From positions 1-64,000 of the forward strand of contig JAJTBZ010000064.1 in NCBI GenBank assembly GCA_021286645.1: 64,000 bases of DNA. The letters are read 5' to 3'. Every line of letters begins with the position of its first letter. Positions within the stretch are counted from its first letter, which is position 1. Under the pieces are notes generated by a model that was given only the letters and a program-made list of their open reading frames with translations, made no database searches and had not been told where the DNA came from. The translations under genes and the position numbers were made by a program. Source of the stretch: Ignavibacteria bacterium. Lineage in GTDB: Bacteria; Bacteroidota; Ignavibacteria; Ignavibacteriales; Ignavibacteriaceae. Below, piece after piece: positions 54,787 through 63,964 of this stretch.

Positions 54787-55047
54787 TTATTTTACTCCAA
54801 TAAGCTTAATAAAGACCTCAAATTTAGGCTTTTTTCTTTAAAAATCCAATTACTTGGCCGAACTAAATTATAAGGATTTTTTTTCGTTCGTTTTTCTTGT
54901 AATTTACATCCGTAAAATTTCTGTTGTATGCGCGGCTATTTTTTTAGAAAATCCGCGAAAATAGGCTGAAAATGCAATGTCTGTCAGATGATTTTACGGT
55001 TTTCTGCTGATAGACGAAGTGATTTTTTTACCCTGAAAGGACTCTCG

Positions 55048-56043
55048 ATGCGCGTATTTTGTACGCTATTTAACACAAATTATCTCAGTCGCGGCCTGGC
55101 AATGTACTATTCTCTTGCCAGAAACAATTCAGATTTCCATCTTTTTATGTTCGCTTTCGATGCGAATTGTGAGAAAATTCTCCGTGAAATGCGGCTCAAA
55201 TCGGTTACCGTTATCGGCTTGGAGGAATTCGAGGATAAAAAACTTCTCGCAGTTAAAGCCGGTCGCTCTGTTGCCGAGTATTGCTGGACCTGCACTTCAT
55301 CTACCATCCTGTACGTGCTGGATAATTTTAACGTGAGCGAGTGTACGTATATCGACGCAGATTTGTATTTCTATTCCTCTGTTGAACCAATATTTACCGA
55401 GCTTGGTCAGGATAGTATTCTATTAACCGAGCATCGTTTCTCCCCGGAGTTTGCGAAAGATATTATAAAAGGGAAGTACTGTGTACAGTTCGTGACATTC
55501 AAAAATGATCAGTATGGAAGAAAAGCCCTTACATGGTGGAGACAGCAATGTCTTGACTGGTGCTATGCTCGGCTGGAGGATGGCAAATTCGGCGATCAGG
55601 GCTATTTAAACGATTGGACCACCCGTTTTGAAAAGGTACATGTATTGGACCATTTGGGCGGCGGTGTGGCTATTTGGAATGTGCAGCAGTATAAGTTGCG
55701 AAAAGAAAATGAAAAAATTATTGGTGCGGAAATGAGCACCGGCAATGATTTCGATCTGATTTTTTATCATTTCCATTATTTACGTTTTCTCACGAATGGT
55801 AAATTAGAGTTTGGAAGAAGATTCCTTGACCCGGCAGTTTTAGATTATTTGTACCGGCCCTATGTAAAGGAACTTGAACGAATTCGAATAGATCTGGAAA
55901 AAAAATATCCGGGTATCGATCCGCATGGCATTCAAAAAACATCCTTTACCTGGAAGACCCCTGTTATTTACCTTTACCGAAAGATAAAGGGTGTGTATAA
56001 TGTATATAATAAAGAAAAATTTATTGATTCCGTTAAAGGATAA
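55048..56043 (+). CDS. Glycosyltransferase-like protein with DxD motif
   Basis: 331 residues from ATG 55048 (AAAGGA 7 bases upstream); the frame extends to 54988 but the extra 20 residues lack a start signal. N-terminal RVFCTLFNTNYLSRGLAMYYSL and FAFDANCEKIL, then TYIDADLYFYSS with a D-x-D near residue 111, and GKFGDQGYLNDWTTRF near 183 are typical of GT-A transferases of the GT8-like kind. Soluble, cytoplasmic. Acceptor unknown. Four bases before the DegT aminotransferase, so part of the same sugar cluster. Confidence 0.8.
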   Translation: MRVFCTLFNTNYLSRGLAMYYSLARNNSDFHLFMFAFDANCEKILREMRLKSVTVIGLEEFEDKKLLAVKAGRSVAEYCWTCTSSTILYVLDNFNVSECTYIDADLYFYSSVEPIFTELGQDSILLTEHRFSPEFAKDIIKGKYCVQFVTFKNDQYGRKALTWWRQQCLDWCYARLEDGKFGDQGYLNDWTTRFEKVHVLDHLGGGVAIWNVQQYKLRKENEKIIGAEMSTGNDFDLIFYHFHYLRFLTNGKLEFGRRFLDPAVLDYLYRPYVKELERIRIDLEKKYPGIDPHGIQKTSFTWKTPVIYLYRKIKGVYNVYNKEKFIDSVKG

Positions 56044-56046
56044 CCA

Positions 56047-57141
56047 ATGATTGAATATGAGAATCTGGCATTAGCCAATAAAGTATTTTTTGAAGAATAT
56101 ACTGGTGCGTTTGCCACTACTCTTGAAAGAGGATGGTACATTCTTGGTGAGCAGGTAAAAGAATTTGAAAAAGAATATGCAGCCTATCTTGGTGTGAAGC
56201 ATTGTATTGGCGTTGCTTCGGGCTTAGATGCCTTATATCTGGCGTTGCGGGCATTTAACTTTTCCCCGGGCGATGAAGTTATTGTTCCCTCAAATACATA
56301 CATCGCTACTATACTTTCCATCCTTCAGGCTGGTCTGGTGCCGGTTTTGGTTGAACCTCTTATTGATACCTACAATATTGACCCCGCGAAGATCGAAGAA
56401 AAGATTACGTCAAAAACGCGGGCTATAATGGTAGTGCATTTGTATGGGAAGCCATGCGATATGGCCCCGATTATGCAGATTAAGGAAAAATATTCGCTGA
56501 AATTGGTTGAAGACTGTGCCCAGTCGCATGGTGCAACATATCATGGAAAGGTTACCGGAACTTATGGCGAGTTCGGCGCTTTTAGTTTTTATCCGACAAA
56601 AAACCTTGGTGCATTGGGAGATGCCGGTGCAATTGTTACCAATGACGATGATTTGGCGATTGCAATACGGCGTTTACGCAACTATGGCTCGGATGTTAAA
56701 TATTATAACAAGCTTATCGGGGTTAATTCCCGACTTGATGAATTTCAGGCGGCATTTTTACGAATTAAATTGCGCAAGCTCGATGAAATTAACGCCCAGA
56801 AACGCCGGCTGGCTGCCCTTTATTTTGAAGGATTAGACAATCGCTTTATTAAGCCGGTAATTCAGGACAGTGTGTACGATGTTTTTCATATCTTCAATAT
56901 CCGTTACTCGCGCAGGGATGAATTACGGGCCTATTTATTGGAGAACGGAGTGAAGACGGAAATTCATTATCCGGTTGCCCCGCACCATCAGGAAGCTATG
57001 CAGGGTGTACTCGCTAATGGATCGTATCCGCTTTCAGAGGCCATTCATTCTACAACACTAAGTCTTCCTTTGTCTTTTGCCCATACTGAGGCAGACATTG
57101 CTTGTGTTATCGAAGTTGTTAATTCGTTTCCTGAAAAATAA
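56047..57141 (+). CDS. DegT/DnrJ/EryC1 sugar aminotransferase
   Basis: 364 residues. PLP-dependent fold-type I enzyme that transfers an amino group to a keto-sugar nucleotide. Evidence: [16 protein letters not shown] near 55, [12 protein letters not shown] near 156, and the PLP lysine K185 in [18 protein letters not shown]-terminal [12 protein letters not shown]. Closest in pattern to FdtB/QdtB-type 3-aminotransferases, though the substrate is not decidable by eye. No partner ketoisomerase or dTDP-glucose dehydratase lies adjacent. Followed after 12 bases by the HisH-like gene. Confidence 0.9.
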   Translation: MIEYENLALANKVFFEEYTGAFATTLERGWYILGEQVKEFEKEYAAYLGVKHCIGVASGLDALYLALRAFNFSPGDEVIVPSNTYIATILSILQAGLVPVLVEPLIDTYNIDPAKIEEKITSKTRAIMVVHLYGKPCDMAPIMQIKEKYSLKLVEDCAQSHGATYHGKVTGTYGEFGAFSFYPTKNLGALGDAGAIVTNDDDLAIAIRRLRNYGSDVKYYNKLIGVNSRLDEFQAAFLRIKLRKLDEINAQKRRLAALYFEGLDNRFIKPVIQDSVYDVFHIFNIRYSRRDELRAYLLENGVKTEIHYPVAPHHQEAMQGVLANGSYPLSEAIHSTTLSLPLSFAHTEADIACVIEVVNSFPEK

Positions 57142-57153
57142 GAATATATTGAA

Positions 57154-57735
57154 ATGGTTTTATTACTTGAACTTGAAAAAACTGATTACACGCGGATGGG
57201 AGAGTTTCTTACTTCAGCAGGGTGCGATGTTAAGATATCAAGAAGTGAAAGAGACATTTGTACCTGTTCGCAGATAATCATTCCTCCAATTGCAGACTAT
57301 AAGGCAGTTATGAAAAAACTGCACTTGTGTAATCTTTATTCGATTTTGCGAATGGTAAAAAAGCCAATTCTTGGTTTGGGTTCCGGTACGCAGATTATGT
57401 TTGAATGCACTGAAAATATACAAAATAATGGTTTGGGATACTTTTGCTGCCCTGGAATTAAATCGGAATACCAGATAACAGAAAGTGGTTTTCAACAGGT
57501 ACACCTGGTATCAGATGCCGGTTTGGTACAAGGGCTGCCGGATGAATTTGAGATGTCTTTCAGTGAGGGATCATTAATTTCCTCCGATACACCGGGAACC
57601 ATCGCGGTATTAAAAAACAAGCCTGAATATGCCGTTATGTTTCAATCGGGCATGTTTCAGGCTGTTCTGTCAAATGTAGTAGAATCTGCTCAATGGGGAG
57701 AGCAAATCATTCGGAATTTTGTATCAGGTAATTAA
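57154..57735 (+). CDS. HisH-like amidotransferase homologue lacking the catalytic triad
   Basis: 193 residues aligned by eye with HisH, the glutaminase of imidazole-glycerol-phosphate synthase. [15 protein letters not shown] (70-84) corresponds to KPVLGICLGMQLLFE, so the nucleophile Cys is Gly76. GFQQV (112-116) matches [13 protein letters not shown] (162-169) stands where QFHPEKSQ is expected, so the His and Glu are Gln164 and Gly166. Glutaminase activity should be absent. The frame is intact and codon use looks like neighbours, so it is unlikely to be a fresh pseudogene. No hisF-like partner is in the window. It lies in a polysaccharide cluster; HisH2/HisF2 pairs elsewhere supply ammonia for modified sugars, but this copy could only be structural or regulatory. 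Confidence 0.75.
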   Translation: MVLLLELEKTDYTRMGEFLTSAGCDVKISRSERDICTCSQIIIPPIADYKAVMKKLHLCNLYSILRMVKKPILGLGSGTQIMFECTENIQNNGLGYFCCPGIKSEYQITESGFQQVHLVSDAGLVQGLPDEFEMSFSEGSLISSDTPGTIAVLKNKPEYAVMFQSGMFQAVLSNVVESAQWGEQIIRNFVSGN

Positions 57736-58673
57736 ATAACCAGGCTCTTAAAATAGTCAACGGTAATTTCAAGACCGGTTGCCCTGTCTACTTTTGGCTC
57801 CCAGTGCAAAATTTCGCGCGCCTTGGTAATATCAGGCTGCCGAACTTTCGGATCATCGGCAGGGAGTTCCGTAAAAATTATTTTTGATTGTGACCCCGTT
57901 AATTTCACTACTTCTTCTGCGAACTGTAAAATTGTTACTTCTTCAGGATTCCCAATATTAACCGGCTCGGTATGGTTAGACATTAATAATTTATATAATC
58001 CGTCAATCAGATCGCTTACATAGCAAAAGCTTCGTGTCTGTGACCCGTCGCCAAAAACGGTTATATCTTCATTTCGTAAAGCCTGCCCGACAAAACTTGG
58101 CAATGCCCGTCCGTCATCCAGCCGCATACGAGGCCCGTACGTATTAAAAATTCGTACAATCCGTGTATCAACGCCGTGGTAGCGGTGATATGCCATTGTC
58201 ATAGCTTCGGCAAATCGTTTCGCTTCATCATAGACTCCGCGGGGGCCAATGGGGTTAACATTTCCCCAGTAATCTTCTGTCTGTGGGTGTATCAGCGGGT
58301 CGCCGTAAACTTCTGAAGTAGAGGCAAGAAGGATGCGCGCCTTTTTTTCTTTGGCGAGTCCTAATACTTTATGGGTTCCCAAAGAACCAACTTTTAAGGT
58401 TTGAATAGGCAGTTTGAGATAATCTATCGGGCTTGCCGGGGAAGCAAAGTGCAATATGTAATCTACCCTGCCCGGCACGTGAATAAAATTTGTTATGTCG
58501 TGCTTAATGAAAGAAAAATTATCATTACCGAACAGATGTGAAATATTATTAGGATTGCCGGTTAAGAAATTATCTATACAGATAACACGTAACCCCTCGG
58601 CCAGCAGGCGATCGCATAGATGAGAGCCAAGAAAGCCCGCCCCTCCGGTTACTACCGCGGTAGGTTTGTACAT
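57732..58673 (-). CDS. UDP-glucuronate decarboxylase (UXS)
   Basis: 313 residues. Extended SDR that oxidises and decarboxylates UDP-glucuronate to UDP-xylose. [15 protein letters not shown] at 10-24, [12 protein letters not shown] at 76-87, [10 protein letters not shown] near 118, the signature [20 protein letters not shown] (133-152) with Tyr148/Lys152, and [14 protein letters not shown]. This combination is specific to UXS and close relatives. The start has GGAGT upstream. Its last 4 bases overlap the HisH-like gene on the other strand. UDP-xylose would feed the local polysaccharide. Confidence 0.93.
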   Translation of the reverse strand: MYKPTAVVTGGAGFLGSHLCDRLLAEGLRVICIDNFLTGNPNNISHLFGNDNFSFIKHDITNFIHVPGRVDYILHFASPASPIDYLKLPIQTLKVGSLGTHKVLGLAKEKKARILLASTSEVYGDPLIHPQTEDYWGNVNPIGPRGVYDEAKRFAEAMTMAYHRYHGVDTRIVRIFNTYGPRMRLDDGRALPSFVGQALRNEDITVFGDGSQTRSFCYVSDLIDGLYKLLMSNHTEPVNIGNPEEVTILQFAEEVVKLTGSQSKIIFTELPADDPKVRQPDITKAREILHWEPKVDRATGLEITVDYFKSLVI

Positions 58674-58732
58674 ATAAGAAACTCCAAATCGAATGATGAA
58701 TAAGTTTAATGTTGCAAAGATACGATAAAAGC

Positions 58733-58765
58733 AAAAAAAAAGGGTACCTCTTTTTTAGGTACCCT
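58733..58765 (-). terminator. Intrinsic terminator of the Wzc-like gene
   Basis: AGGGTACCT/AGGTACCCT stem (58741-58749 and 58757-58765) with a seven-base loop; on the minus strand it is followed by a T-run of nine (bases 58741-58733). It lies 19 bases after the kinase stop. Confidence 0.9.
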
Positions 58766-58784
58766 GTAAAAGGCAGCAGAATAA

Positions 58785-61043
58785 TTACGCGTCCATTTTC
58801 GGGGGCAGTTTAGTGCGGTCCGTTTTTCTTGGACGGGTGTAATAATAATAATACTTGTAATAGGAACCGTAAGAACTTCTGTAGACGAAGTTATTCAGAA
58901 TTGTACCGATGAAGTTGATATTATCCTGACGAATAATTTCAAGTGAACGCATCAGCAATTCTACTTCGGTGGTGTTGGCAGATACTACCAGAGCGGTGGC
59001 ATCGGCAACACGCGCAAGTATTTCAGAGTCGGTAACCGCGATAATAGGCGGTGAATCCAATAAGATATAATCGTATTTATCGCGTAATGAATTGATAAAA
59101 TCTTTCATCTTCTGCGATTCGAGAATTTCAGAAGGGTTCGGAGGAATTGTACCCGCGGTAATGTAATACAGATCGGGTATTTCCGAGGTACGAACGATAT
59201 CATCGAAAGGAACCTGATCGAACAGGTAATCTACCAATCCCGGATAACGATTCGTTTTAAAGAATGAATGGATACGCGGTTTACGTAAATCGCAATCGAG
59301 TATCAATGTCTTTTTATTCGAAAGAGCAAAACTACCGGCAAGATTAGTACAGATAATAGTTTTACCTTCAGAAGGCGCAGATGATGTAATAAGCACGGTT
59401 TTCAGTGCTTCTGTATCAACGCGTGAAAACTGCACTCTGGTACGTAAAGCTCTGAATGATTCAGCGGGAATCGAATCAGGCTTACGGGCGACGATAAATT
59501 CGAATTCACTCGATCCGGTCGCAAGTAATCCTTCTATCTGAGGAATCCAGGAAAGTACGTTCGCGTTAAGTTTCTGGATATCATCAGGAGTTTTAACCGT
59601 ATTGTCAAAGTAATTCTTCAGGAATACATAACCAAAGGCAATTAACAAGCCAAGGAAGAAACCTACAACGATGATTAACATACGATTCGGTTTGCTCGGG
59701 TTGTTCGGAACTTCAGCTTTATCGAGGAGAAGTACGTTGCCCGGCTGCGATTGTTCGTTAATTAACGATTCCTGTAATTTTTGTTCAACCAATACGAATA
59801 ACTTTTCAAGAGCTTCGCGTTTCCTTTGTAACCGAGCAAACTCAATACTTGATTTAGGCAGCAAGTTAAATTTCTGTTCATATTTAGAAATAATTGAGTT
59901 CATTACGTCAATGGAAATCTTCGCAGATTGAAGGCGTAAATCTTCGGAAAGTATTTTTTGTGTTAAGTCGCGCAGTTCTTCGGGTGTTGCGGCTAAAACG
60001 TTTGATTTGAGGATTTCAGTTTTTTTCTGTTTAACGAGGTCATTAATCCTTTTGATTTTAGTCTCGTATTCGGCCAGTGTCTTACTTTCCTCGGCAGTCA
60101 GCTGAGCAGAGTTGAGAGAAAGCAATTCCTTATTTACTTCTAAAGTTGTCAATTCCTGTTGAACGTTTTTCATAAATTCTTCGGATGACACTTTATCGAG
60201 ATAAGCACTTACATAAGGCGCTCTGTCCTTAAGTTCCTGGCGGTACTTCTGCAAAACTTTGTCGGAAGAAGATAAGTCGATTTTAGCAGCGTCGCGTTTT
60301 GCTTCGAGGCTGGATAATTGTGAAATAAGAGCGTTTGCCTGTTGTTCCAACGAAACAATTCCGCCATGTTCTTGGAATGATTTCAAGGATTCTTCAGCCT
60401 GGCTTAACTCTTTCTGCTTGTCATCTCTTTGCTGATTAAGGAACTGGCGAACATTGGTAAGCTGGTTCCTGCTCAGTTCAAGATTCATTGTTTTATACAT
60501 ATTCGCGTAGGTGTTGGCGATTAAAGCAGCTTCAGTTTTTGAGGGAGAGAGAACGGTGATTTCAACGAAATCCAAACCTCTTTTTGCTTCGATGTCAACA
60601 CTCTTTAACTCAGAAACCAAGCTTTCGATCTTATTCACTTTTGGTAATGAATTTTTGGATTTCCGATTATCCGAGTCGAGAAGTAAGTAAAAATCCTGTG
60701 GATTATTAGAAGTTTTAAAACTATCGATAAGGGCAGCAGCAACCCTGCGTCTGAGGGCAGTGCTTTTAAGAATTTCAATTTCGTTACTAAGGAAACGGTC
60801 AAACTGAATATCTGTAAAGGTAGGCATCAAGGGTGCCTCGAGAATATTACCGGTTGGTTTTGATATCTTCATAAGCGCGGTTGCTTTGTATATATTTACC
60901 GCGTTGTACGCATAGATTACCGAGAAAACCAAGCTGGAAAGCGCGATAATAAAAACCGGAAAAATATTCGTCCGAATGAGATCAATATTCTCGCGTAACG
61001 ATTTCGGCTGATGTTCTATAAAATATTTCTCTGTCTTGTTCAA
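58785..61043 (-). CDS. Wzz/Wzc-type polysaccharide co-polymerase with BY-kinase
   Basis: 752 residues. N-terminal membrane helix (about 30-50) and Wzz domain, a long periplasmic coiled-coil region (about 195-440) with a second helix near 465 (RMLIIVVGFFLGLLIAFGYVFL), then a cytoplasmic bacterial tyrosine kinase: Walker A SSAPSEGKT (554-562), Walker A' ILDCDLRKP (581-589), Walker B ILLDSPP (660-666). A C-terminal tyrosine cluster (Tyr721-735, including YYKYYYYY) is the autophosphorylation tail. It controls chain length and export of a surface polysaccharide, paired with the small SLBB protein upstream (12-base gap). No cognate phosphatase was found. Confidence 0.93.
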   Translation of the reverse strand: MNKTEKYFIEHQPKSLRENIDLIRTNIFPVFIIALSSLVFSVIYAYNAVNIYKATALMKISKPTGNILEAPLMPTFTDIQFDRFLSNEIEILKSTALRRRVAAALIDSFKTSNNPQDFYLLLDSDNRKSKNSLPKVNKIESLVSELKSVDIEAKRGLDFVEITVLSPSKTEAALIANTYANMYKTMNLELSRNQLTNVRQFLNQQRDDKQKELSQAEESLKSFQEHGGIVSLEQQANALISQLSSLEAKRDAAKIDLSSSDKVLQKYRQELKDRAPYVSAYLDKVSSEEFMKNVQQELTTLEVNKELLSLNSAQLTAEESKTLAEYETKIKRINDLVKQKKTEILKSNVLAATPEELRDLTQKILSEDLRLQSAKISIDVMNSIISKYEQKFNLLPKSSIEFARLQRKREALEKLFVLVEQKLQESLINEQSQPGNVLLLDKAEVPNNPSKPNRMLIIVVGFFLGLLIAFGYVFLKNYFDNTVKTPDDIQKLNANVLSWIPQIEGLLATGSSEFEFIVARKPDSIPAESFRALRTRVQFSRVDTEALKTVLITSSAPSEGKTIICTNLAGSFALSNKKTLILDCDLRKPRIHSFFKTNRYPGLVDYLFDQVPFDDIVRTSEIPDLYYITAGTIPPNPSEILESQKMKDFINSLRDKYDYILLDSPPIIAVTDSEILARVADATALVVSANTTEVELLMRSLEIIRQDNINFIGTILNNFVYRSSYGSYYKYYYYYTRPRKTDRTKLPPKMDA

Positions 61044-61055
61044 ACGAAGCTCCTG

Positions 61056-61571
61056 CTATTTAACAATGTTAAGTACTAAAATTGAAAGTGAAATGAGCGT
61101 AGAAACTACTGCCAGTGTCATCGTGAAATAATCACGGAAGTAGAAACGTGGTTCGCCGGGGAGGATGATGATATCACCTGCCTGAATAACCATGTTGCTC
61201 ATGGTCCCTTTTACTTTTGGCTCAAACATTAAATCATTATAATTGAATGTGAAAACCTTTTGAGTCGAATCGGCATACGTGCGAATAACTCTGATATCAT
61301 TTAACAATGCATCAGGAGATGGGCCGCCAGCGTATGAGATAATGTCGGAAAGCATCAAGTTCGTTGGAACGATATATCGTCCCGGAAGTCTAACATATCC
61401 CCATACTGAGACATGCATATTAAGTGCATTTGCTACAGAATAATCATATACTGCACCATTGGGCGATATTTCTTTAAAATTTGTCCCGATTTTCACGTTA
61501 TTCGATTGGGCATGCACCGGGAAAATAAATAATAGTAGAAAACCTATTAAAAAAACAAGATTTTTTTTCAT
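61056..61571 (-). CDS. Short SLBB polysaccharide export protein (Wza-like)
   Basis: 171 residues, signal peptide to about 21 (PVHA-Q). One SLBB-like domain: VSVWGYVRLPGRYIVPTN (about 53-70), LSDIISYAGGPSPDALLNDI, and MVIQAGDIIILPGEP. The last 22 residues are a hydrophobic helix (LAVVSTLISLSILVLNIVK). Typical OPX/Wza proteins are 350-400 residues with a lipobox and an N-terminal PES domain; neither is seen, so this is a minimal form with a C-terminal membrane anchor. It comes directly before the Wzc-like gene. It may cap the periplasmic side of the export pathway with a separate outer-membrane channel. Confidence 0.8.
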   Translation of the reverse strand: MKKNLVFLIGFLLLFIFPVHAQSNNVKIGTNFKEISPNGAVYDYSVANALNMHVSVWGYVRLPGRYIVPTNLMLSDIISYAGGPSPDALLNDIRVIRTYADSTQKVFTFNYNDLMFEPKVKGTMSNMVIQAGDIIILPGEPRFYFRDYFTMTLAVVSTLISLSILVLNIVK

Positions 61572-61615
61572 TGCTGCCTTTTAATTTAAATTAACTTAAT
61601 AAAATACAAAATATA

Positions 61616-61637
61616 ACGATTCTGACAAATGAATCGT
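61616..61637. promoter_or_regulatory. Inverted repeat upstream of exopolysaccharide export genes
   Basis: ACGATTC (61616-61622) and GAATCGT (61631-61637) are perfect arms around 8 bases, 45 bases before the SLBB gene start. Size and position fit an operator or an element near the promoter. Not assigned to any regulator. Confidence 0.4.
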
Positions 61638-61714
61638 GTGCACAGATCACATCTGCCAAAAATCGTAAAACCAAAGAGGATAAAGAAACGGTTAAGTCGC
61701 TGTTTATTAATAAA

Positions 61715-61776
61715 ATAACCCGGGTTGTTCCCTTAAGGTTTTCATTCGTAAAACCGCGCCCTTTATGCCGGGTTAT
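61715..61776. other. Nested stem structure between transglutaminase and SLBB genes
   Basis: Outer 9-bp arms ATAACCCGG (61715-61723) and CCGGGTTAT (61768-61776) enclose a second hairpin GGTTTT/AAAACC (61737-61742 and 61750-61755). No T-run follows on either strand. Could be the end of the transglutaminase message, a leader RNA of the export operon, or a non-coding element. Confidence 0.5.
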
Positions 61777-61811
61777 ACCGCACTTCTGCTCATATACGTT
61801 ATTTTATAACT

Positions 61812-63224
61812 CTATTTTGTAATATATGAAACTTTCATATCATAACCCCATTTATCAAAATAAAGGTTCCCGCCCCGCCATTCAACTTCTCCTCTCTGAA
61901 AATCCACCGTTTCGCTGCGAGGGTAGGACTTTTCGGGGTAAAAATTCTGCGCTACACCACTATTCACAATCAAATGATACTGGTCGGAATTCCCCAGAAA
62001 ATACCAGTGGATTTTTGGATTGGTGCTTTCCTGCAATCCAAAAGATTGATCGACAGGAACCCAACCCGCACCGGCGACATACATTTCAGCCCAATCATGA
62101 AGGTTAACTGCGTTAGGGTGCAACATCCAGCCACTTTGCCACCGCGCGGGGATTCCGTTATAGCGGCAGAGAGTAATGAAAAGTAAACTTTGAATTCCAC
62201 AATCGCCGTGACCATTGATTGCACAGTATGCCGGTATATCGGGAATTGTAGAATATTCGCGGGCGCTTGCCCAGGGAATATTATTAGAAATCCAGCTATA
62301 TATCTTTAAGAGTTTTTGAGTTTTATCTTTTTCTGTTCCAACTATTGTATTGGAGAGTTTTTTAATTGTTTCAGTAAATTTAATTTGAGGTAATTCTTCG
62401 CGGGTATATTGTTGAAGAATATTATCGGGCACATCAGTGAAATTAATTTTATTAACATCCAGATTGTAATATTCTGCAAAGGCCGTGTATTTAAACGAAT
62501 ATGTGAATACCACTGGTTGGCCGGCAATGGCGGGCTTTTGCATATAAATTGACTGGTGACCATAGGAAGCTGGTGAAATGATGTAATCTGGTTCACCCGA
62601 TGATACCAATTGGACATTCTTCTGACGTAGTTCTCCTGTGCGGGGATATGGCATCCAGCAACGGATAATTTCACCTGCGGGTACGGCATCCGGTTTTACT
62701 GTTAGGGTATATGAACAGGTAATTTCAATTGGTCTGCGAAGGTTGCCGCCTTCGGCAGCAATAATTTGCGGCAACTCGGATTCTAGTAGGGGGGCGTAGC
62801 GCTCGGTTTGTAATCCTTCAATTGTTTCGAACCGCTTTTTAGCATCGGCATCGAGGCGGAACAAATTTCTGGCTGCGAGTGAAAAATACCACCGGTTGCC
62901 ATCGATGTTTTTCATTTCCAGGGTTTGGTTATTTTCCCACTTGCGCATTAAGGTGGCATCTGCTTCCGGTATATATTTTTTGATATAGCCCAAAACCTGA
63001 TCTTCAGTTTTGTTGAAATCAGCACGTATTCTGGCCATGCGCTCCTGACGGAATTCCAATTCCCACTTTACGAGTGGCGTAGTCCCTGGTGTGGTAAGTG
63101 TTTCGGTGATAAGCTTTTGAGCTTGTGAGAAACTGCCCGATTCAATTAATGAATCGATATGCGAAAAACTGTTCTGTGCAAATAGTATTGAAGTAGCCAT
63201 AAAAATAACGAATAGGTATTTCAT
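61812..63224 (-). CDS. Transglutaminase-like exported protein
   Basis: 470 residues with a signal peptide (about 1-16, ILFA-Q). A helical N-terminal region (about 20-150) is followed by a beta domain and a transglutaminase/protease-like core: GHGDCGIQSLLFITL with the catalytic Cys near 350, NLHDWAEMYVAGAGWVPVD with His and Asp about 35-55 residues later. Such proteins in Bacteroidota act in the periplasm, often as peptidases or amidases rather than crosslinkers; substrate unknown. Its ATG overlaps the kdsC stop in ATGA. It is followed by 240 bases of structured sequence. Confidence 0.87.
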   Translation of the reverse strand: MKYLFVIFMATSILFAQNSFSHIDSLIESGSFSQAQKLITETLTTPGTTPLVKWELEFRQERMARIRADFNKTEDQVLGYIKKYIPEADATLMRKWENNQTLEMKNIDGNRWYFSLAARNLFRLDADAKKRFETIEGLQTERYAPLLESELPQIIAAEGGNLRRPIEITCSYTLTVKPDAVPAGEIIRCWMPYPRTGELRQKNVQLVSSGEPDYIISPASYGHQSIYMQKPAIAGQPVVFTYSFKYTAFAEYYNLDVNKINFTDVPDNILQQYTREELPQIKFTETIKKLSNTIVGTEKDKTQKLLKIYSWISNNIPWASAREYSTIPDIPAYCAINGHGDCGIQSLLFITLCRYNGIPARWQSGWMLHPNAVNLHDWAEMYVAGAGWVPVDQSFGLQESTNPKIHWYFLGNSDQYHLIVNSGVAQNFYPEKSYPRSETVDFQRGEVEWRGGNLYFDKWGYDMKVSYITK

Positions 63225-63727
63225 AATTTATAATCCGAGAATGTTAAAATTAAATCAGCAATTTCGCGGTACGCGCCAAATCCCCCATTCGTTTTACAAA
63301 TATAATGTACCGTGTTTTTAACGTCTTCAATCGCATCAGCAGGGCAGGCGCTAAAACCAACTTCCCGTAAAATATCCAGATCATTTACATCATCGCCAAT
63401 AAAGGCAACATTCTCTTTCGCGATGCTTTCGATCTCGCATATTTCTGCAAGTGCCTCTGTTTTTGACCATGTTCCGGTATATATATGCTGGAAATTAAGT
63501 ACCTGTCCACGCATTTTTGCTATTGGGGAGCGGTCGCTGGAGATTAATCCTGTTTTCAAGCCTGCTTTGGTTAAGAGTACCGATCCCATACCATCGCGGA
63601 CATGAAACCTTTTAACATACAAACCGTTTTCAGTATAATGCATACCGCCATCGGTAAGTACTCCATCAACATCTGTCAGGAATATTTTAATTTTTTTGAG
63701 TTTTTCAATTAATTCTGGTTTAAGCAT
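63221..63727 (-). CDS. kdsC: 3-deoxy-D-manno-octulosonate 8-phosphate phosphatase (KdsC)
   Basis: 168 residues, cap-less HAD phosphatase of normal KdsC length. Nucleophile Asp19 and Asp21 in LTDVDGVLTDG, GLISSDRSP near 60, and the metal block IGDDVNDLDIL near 112, with ACPADAIEDVK following. It releases phosphate from Kdo-8-phosphate for lipopolysaccharide inner core. Other kds genes are not in the window. Coupled by a 4-base overlap to the transglutaminase-like gene, an uncommon partner. Confidence 0.93.
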   Translation of the reverse strand: MLKPELIEKLKKIKIFLTDVDGVLTDGGMHYTENGLYVKRFHVRDGMGSVLLTKAGLKTGLISSDRSPIAKMRGQVLNFQHIYTGTWSKTEALAEICEIESIAKENVAFIGDDVNDLDILREVGFSACPADAIEDVKNTVHYICKTNGGFGAYREIADLILTFSDYKL

Positions 63728-63779
63728 AAAGTATCTTTTTAGCTAAATGAGCAATTGGTTAAAATACAAAATTACATTG

Positions 63780-63829
63780 TTTTACGTAAAATAACCCTAT
63801 GACTTTGGTTTTTGTTTAAATTTACGTAA
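63780..63829. promoter_or_regulatory. Paired TTACGTAA palindromes near kdsC
   Basis: TTTTACGTAAAA (63780-63791) is a perfect 12-bp palindrome, and TTTACGTAA (63821-63829) repeats its core. The centres are 40 bases apart, close to four helical turns. They lie in the 237-base gap between kdsC and a divergent gene, where both promoters should be, so an operator pair is possible. Confidence 0.4.
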
Positions 63830-63964
63830 TCGACATACCCACTTGTATCAAAGCCCGTCAGTTTCTCTGTATATTTGTAGTATGGACTCAGAAGGAGAAT
63901 GGAACAATCTTTAAAATACAAGGGTTGTTAAAGAAATAAATGGTTTTATAACGAGGAAATTGCC

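Noticed and set aside
63890-63940. Two ten-codon ORFs after AGAAGGAGA
   Set aside because: The purine-rich site is too close to the second ATG and the peptides are too short with no support from structure or neighbours.
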